DNA from: an uncultured bacterium
GTDB taxonomy: Bacteria; Patescibacteria; Microgenomatia; Levybacterales; UBA12049
Direction: 5' to 3'
DNA length: 5,882 nt
Assembly: GCA_946885425.1 (NCBI GenBank)
Contig: CAMPGJ010000074.1
Span: 1 to 5,882, forward strand
Part shown: positions 5,873 to 5,882 of the stretch, one piece after another
Layout of the letters: each line of letters opens with the position of its first letter
How positions within the stretch are numbered: the first letter of the stretch is position 1
The notes under the pieces: model-generated
Databases searched by the model: none
Told to the model about the DNA's origin: nothing
Seen by the model: only the letters and a program-made list of their open reading frames with translations
Translations under genes and position numbers: made by a program

Positions 5873-5882
5873 TGGTTTGCCA

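Noticed and set aside
1..5882. Alternative genetic code (TGA as Gly), known in some Patescibacteria
   Set aside because: uvrC ends at TGA at a sensible point, and the genes show no in-frame TGA codons.

Overview
The window looks like part of a bacterial chromosome from a small-genome lineage, most likely the Candidate Phyla Radiation (Patescibacteria), perhaps Microgenomates. This rests on gene content and protein style: a minimal SecG followed by a membrane-anchored family-5 solute-binding protein with no permease, a short UvrC without its C-terminal helix-hairpin-helix region, a membrane-anchored transglutaminase-fold protein, and few Shine-Dalgarno sites. TGA ends uvrC, so nothing suggests a recoded TGA. 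The lineage is an inference from recognition, not from a search.

Layout. Positions 1-121 are non-coding and almost filled by a palindromic element (14-114) that ends 7 bp before secG. The + strand carries secG (122-346) and, 32 bp later, the solute-binding protein gene (379-1740). A 100-bp gap between convergent genes holds a second palindromic element (1763-1835). The - strand carries three genes transcribed towards that gap: a secreted, C-terminally anchored transglutaminase-fold protein (4010-5872), uvrC (2710-4083, starting inside the preceding gene), and a HAD phosphatase (1841-2662). The left group concerns export and the cell surface. The right group mixes a surface protein, nucleotide excision repair and a phosphatase, and looks like a compact operon without a shared pathway.

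The most striking signal is four palindromic elements in 5.9 kb, two of them inside the uvrC reading frame. One is exactly 75 bp (25 codons, no stop) and sits in a loop of the UvrC RNase H-like nuclease domain. It has the same termini, the same inner-stem core and the same mismatch positions as the element upstream of secG. The other is a perfect 12-bp stem with a 4-nt loop, coding for the linker just before the nuclease Asp. This resembles the in-frame palindromic elements known from Rickettsia. Further oddities are a Cys-to-Ser change at the predicted transglutaminase nucleophile, an incomplete cysteine cluster in UvrC, and a 74-bp gene overlap in which the uvrC ribosome-binding site lies inside the upstream gene's membrane-anchor codons.
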